Translations under genes and position numbers: made by a program
DNA from: Streptomyces cyaneogriseus subsp. noncyanogenus
Lineage (GTDB): Bacteria > Actinomycetota > Actinomycetes > Streptomycetales > Streptomycetaceae
Length of the DNA stretch: 64,000 nucleotides
Reading direction: 5' to 3'
Assembly (NCBI RefSeq): GCF_000931445.1
Contig: NZ_CP010849.1
Coordinates: 930,001 to 994,000 of the forward strand
Shown here: positions 62,051 through 64,000 of the stretch, piece after piece
Layout: the number at the start of each line of letters is the position of its first letter
Position numbering within the stretch: position 1 is the stretch's first letter
Notes under the pieces: model-generated
Databases searched by the model: none
Seen by the model: only the letters and a program-made list of their open reading frames with translations
What the model was told of the DNA's origin: nothing

Positions 62051-62120
62051 CACGGTACGGGCCACCGCCTCCTCCAGTGCCGCCCGGTCCGTCACGTCGA
62101 CGCTCAGCGGCAACGCTCTC
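62050..62120 (-). pseudogene. Short-chain dehydrogenase fragment fused to the PKS relic
   Basis: The minus strand reads ARALPLSVDVTDRAALEEAV then ARTVDRFG, the second and third strand region of a classical SDR. It breaks directly into the methyltransferase sequence in another frame, so it marks a deletion junction between two unrelated genes. Confidence 0.5.
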
Positions 62121-62121
62121 G

Positions 62122-62142
62122 CCTCGTCCCGCCGGGACGAGG
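62122..62142. terminator. Hairpin CCTCGTCCC-GCC-GGGACGAGG
   Basis: Perfect 9-bp arms and a 3-nt loop, directly adjoining a larger hairpin. Confidence 0.55.
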
Positions 62143-62176
62143 TGCGGCCGCGGCATCACGATGCCGCGGCCGCACC
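62141..62176. terminator. 16-bp-arm hairpin downstream of the hydrolase
   Basis: GGTGCGGCCGCGGCAT pairs perfectly with its complement across CACG, 88 bp after the hydrolase stop (minus strand). It is a strong terminator between the hydrolase and the relic. Confidence 0.75.
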
Positions 62177-62263
62177 GTCGGGTGCCGGTGGCCGGCGCGG
62201 TGGCGTGCTCGCCGAGGGGCGCCAAGGGCGGGAGCCGCACCGGGCCGGTGGCCGCCGGTGGCC

Positions 62264-63349
62264 TCAGTGGGCCGCGTAGAAGGCGTCGATCTCCGCCACC
62301 ACGCGGTCCGGCCGCTCCTCGAGCAGCCAGTGTCCGGCTCCGTCCACGTCGGTGCCCGTCGCCGCCGGGGCGGCGTCCCGTACCGGGGGCAGCATCAGGC
62401 CGGTGAGCCCGTCCTGGGTGAGCAGCCGGACCGGGACGGTGAGCGGGACCCGCTGGAGTCGCTTGTTCTCCGCCTCGTCCCGCGACCACGTGCGGTAGAG
62501 CTCGAAGCCCGCGTGCAGCACCTGCGGGCGGGAGTAGACCCGGGTGTACTCGGCGAGGGATCGCGGCGGGATCGGGTTCGGCGGATCGGCACCCGGTTGC
62601 GGGGAACCGGAGATCTGGCTGTGCCGGAAGAAGTGGTCGAGGAACGTCCCGACGCGGCCCTCGACCAACCGCTCCGCCAGCGGGTCCTGCACGTTGAACG
62701 AGAAGTGCCAGGAGAGTGGACGGACATCCCGCTCGAAGGAGAGGTTCTTGCCGACGAGCGGGAAGTCCATCAGGAACAGTCCGGCCGCCTGCCGGGGGTG
62801 CCGGGCGGCCAGCGCGTAGGCGACACCGACCCCGAAGTCGTGGGCGACGAACCGCACATCCCGCTGGGCGCCGATCCGGACGAGCAGGTCGTGGACGTAA
62901 TCCGCGAGCACGGTCTTGGTGTACCCGGCGGGGCTCCCGGTGGAGTCCCCCATCCCCGGCAGGTCGACCGCGATCACCGTCCGCCCGGGCAGGAGCCGGG
63001 GCATCACCTCGCGGTACTCGAACCAGCTCTCCGGCCAGCCGTGCAGCAGCACCATCGTCTGCGGCCCCGTGCCCCCGACGACGTAGTGCATCTGCACGCC
63101 GCGGACGGTGGTGAAGCAGTGCCGGAACTCCCGGTTGAACGCCGTGTCGTGCTCCGTCGCGGCGTCGTGGTTCCTGCTCTTGGGGGTCTCCGGGGCGGCG
63201 CACCGCGGCGCCGGGGACGCGGGTGGCGGGGAGGGCGACCCGGAAGCCGTGCCGGCCAGCGCGGTGACGCTCATCAGGAGCGCGAGAAGCAGTGGGCGCA
63301 GCCTTAGGGCCGGGGTGGACAGGCGTGGTGGTGCTAACGGACGTGCCAT
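62264..63349 (-). CDS. Secreted epoxide-hydrolase-like alpha/beta hydrolase
   Basis: A protein of 361 residues with a signal peptide (LRPLLLALLMSVTALAGTAS). The hydrolase core shows the oxyanion motif LLHGWPESWFEYREVMPRLL, the nucleophile Asp in VAHDFGVGVAYALAARH, the FPLVGKNLSFERDVRPLSWH cap segment and the catalytic His in DGAGHWLLEERP. An Asp nucleophile points to epoxide or haloalkane substrates. It is divergent from a TetR gene, and both promoters carry ACCGACCGGT palindromes, so induction by the substrate is likely. Confidence 0.9.
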   Translation of the reverse strand: MARPLAPPRLSTPALRLRPLLLALLMSVTALAGTASGSPSPPPASPAPRCAAPETPKSRNHDAATEHDTAFNREFRHCFTTVRGVQMHYVVGGTGPQTMVLLHGWPESWFEYREVMPRLLPGRTVIAVDLPGMGDSTGSPAGYTKTVLADYVHDLLVRIGAQRDVRFVAHDFGVGVAYALAARHPRQAAGLFLMDFPLVGKNLSFERDVRPLSWHFSFNVQDPLAERLVEGRVGTFLDHFFRHSQISGSPQPGADPPNPIPPRSLAEYTRVYSRPQVLHAGFELYRTWSRDEAENKRLQRVPLTVPVRLLTQDGLTGLMLPPVRDAAPAATGTDVDGAGHWLLEERPDRVVAEIDAFYAAH

Positions 63350-63402
63350 GGCGGAGCGTCTCCTTCGGTCGGGAGAGAGCGGGCGTGAGCCCAGCTATTT
63401 AA

Positions 63403-63416
63403 GTACCGACCGGTAC
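63403..63416. promoter_or_regulatory. Operator GTACCG-AC-CGGTAC near the hydrolase promoter
   Basis: A perfect palindrome with core ACCGACCGGT, 54 bp upstream of the hydrolase ATG in an AT-rich patch. It shares its core with 63516. Confidence 0.7.
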
Positions 63417-63515
63417 AGATTAATCCGGCCCGGCTCCGGGTCAAGTCCCCTCCCCGGTACGGGTGTTGTGACGCGGGTCGCCACGTGGCCGGCGAACGCC
63501 GGCTCGGTATGATGT

Positions 63516-63529
63516 GCACCGACCGGTGC
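63516..63529. promoter_or_regulatory. Operator GCACCG-AC-CGGTGC near the tetR promoter
   Basis: A second perfect palindrome with the same ACCGACCGGT core, 19 bp before the TetR start. It implies autoregulation together with control of the hydrolase. Confidence 0.7.
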
Positions 63530-63548
63530 GGAACCTTCGGAGGAAGGC

Positions 63549-64000
63549 ATGACGAGAGGCCGTCCGCGCTCCTTCGACGCCGACCGGGCGCTGGAGAAGG
63601 CCCTGGACGTCTTCTGGTGCCAGGGCTACGAAGGGGCCGCGCTGTCCGACCTGACCGAAGCCATGGGCATCACCAGGACCAGCATGTACGCCGCCTACGG
63701 CAACAAGGAGCAGTTGTTCCGCAAGGTCCTCGACCGTTACGGGGAAGGGCCGGCCGGATATCTGCCGGAGGCCGTGCGGAAGCCGACGGCCAGGGCCGTC
63801 GCCGAGCATCTGCTGAGAGGCGCCGTCCTCGCCACCACCCTTCCGGGCCGGCCCGCCGGGTGCCTCTCGGTGCAGGGTGCCCTGGCCACCGGCCGGCCCG
63901 GCGAAGCCGCGCACAAACTGCTGGTCGAATGGCGGAAGCGGGGCGAGCAGCGGGTGCGTGAACGTTTCCAGGCCGCCCTGGACGAGGGCGATCTGCCACC
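63549..64000 (+). CDS. TetR-family regulator (partial, runs off the window end)
   Basis: The first 150 residues are present. TRGRPRSFDADRALEKALDV, FWCQGYEGAALSDLTEAMGI, and TRTSMYAAYGNKEQLFRKVL form a classical TetR helix-turn-helix of the AcrR/YxaF type, followed by part of the ligand domain (CLSVQGALATGRPGEAAH). ATG after GGAGGAAGG. It is divergent from the hydrolase and its own promoter carries the shared operator. Confidence 0.9.
   Translation, partial: MTRGRPRSFDADRALEKALDVFWCQGYEGAALSDLTEAMGITRTSMYAAYGNKEQLFRKVLDRYGEGPAGYLPEAVRKPTARAVAEHLLRGAVLATTLPGRPAGCLSVQGALATGRPGEAAHKLLVEWRKRGEQRVRERFQAALDEGDLP

Overview
The window is high-GC actinomycete DNA, almost certainly from a Streptomyces chromosome. 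GTG and TTG starts are frequent, third codon positions are nearly all G or C, and the gene families are typical: modular type I PKS, several TetR and IclR regulators, SpoIIE-type phosphatases, a TerD/TerB/Spo0M set and secreted glycosidases. Position 1 lies inside a PKS gene and position 64000 inside a TetR gene, so both ends are partial.

Positions 1-16571 are the edge of a polyketide cluster, all on the minus strand. A macrolide-type glycosyltransferase (broken by one missing base) lies upstream of the first PKS protein (6234-14528), which has a degenerate loading module and one extension module. The next PKS protein begins at 6183 with an N-terminal docking coiled coil and runs off the window. 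Its first ketosynthase is corrupted at 5393-5783 by three synthetic loxP-bearing linkers of the 454 Titanium mate-pair type, with short duplicated and inverted KS pieces between them. This is an assembly artefact, not biology, and it lowers trust in single-base oddities nearby.

Positions 16600-30400 hold an SDR gene behind two palindromes, a ferritin-like/hemerythrin pair, a PfkB kinase, an RsbQ-RsbP-STAS stress-signalling operon, a divergent RpiR regulator and EamA exporter, a P450 and a VOC protein. This stretch also carries relics: a PepSY membrane protein, an alpha-amylase and an IS5-type transposase.

Positions 30541-39652 look like a stress island: a GAF/PAS/PP2C phosphatase, Spo0M, TerB, a secreted GH30 glycosidase, an M56 protease with a BlaI-type repressor, TerD and TatA. 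The same 16-bp palindrome, TCTAC-N6-GTAGA, stands in front of spo0M, terB and terD. I propose it as the operator of one regulon, possibly run by the adjacent BlaI/M56 pair. This is the strongest candidate here for an undescribed system.

Positions 39750-54274 are metabolic and regulatory: a Baeyer-Villiger monooxygenase divergent from a lactonase-like lipoprotein around one palindrome, a GH43 glycosidase, a second P450 followed by half of an ABC-F resistance gene, and an acetyltransferase-TetR operon and an MFS gene that share one operator at identical spacing from their ATGs.

Positions 51833-60739 form a histidine-utilisation region: IclR/hutH divergent, hutU-hutG overlapping, a HutC-like GntR regulator, then a second IclR divergent from an amino-acid permease. 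The right end has a chimeric relic of a PKS methyltransferase, a secreted epoxide-hydrolase-like protein and a divergent TetR gene with paired operators. I saw no tRNA, rRNA or CRISPR array.
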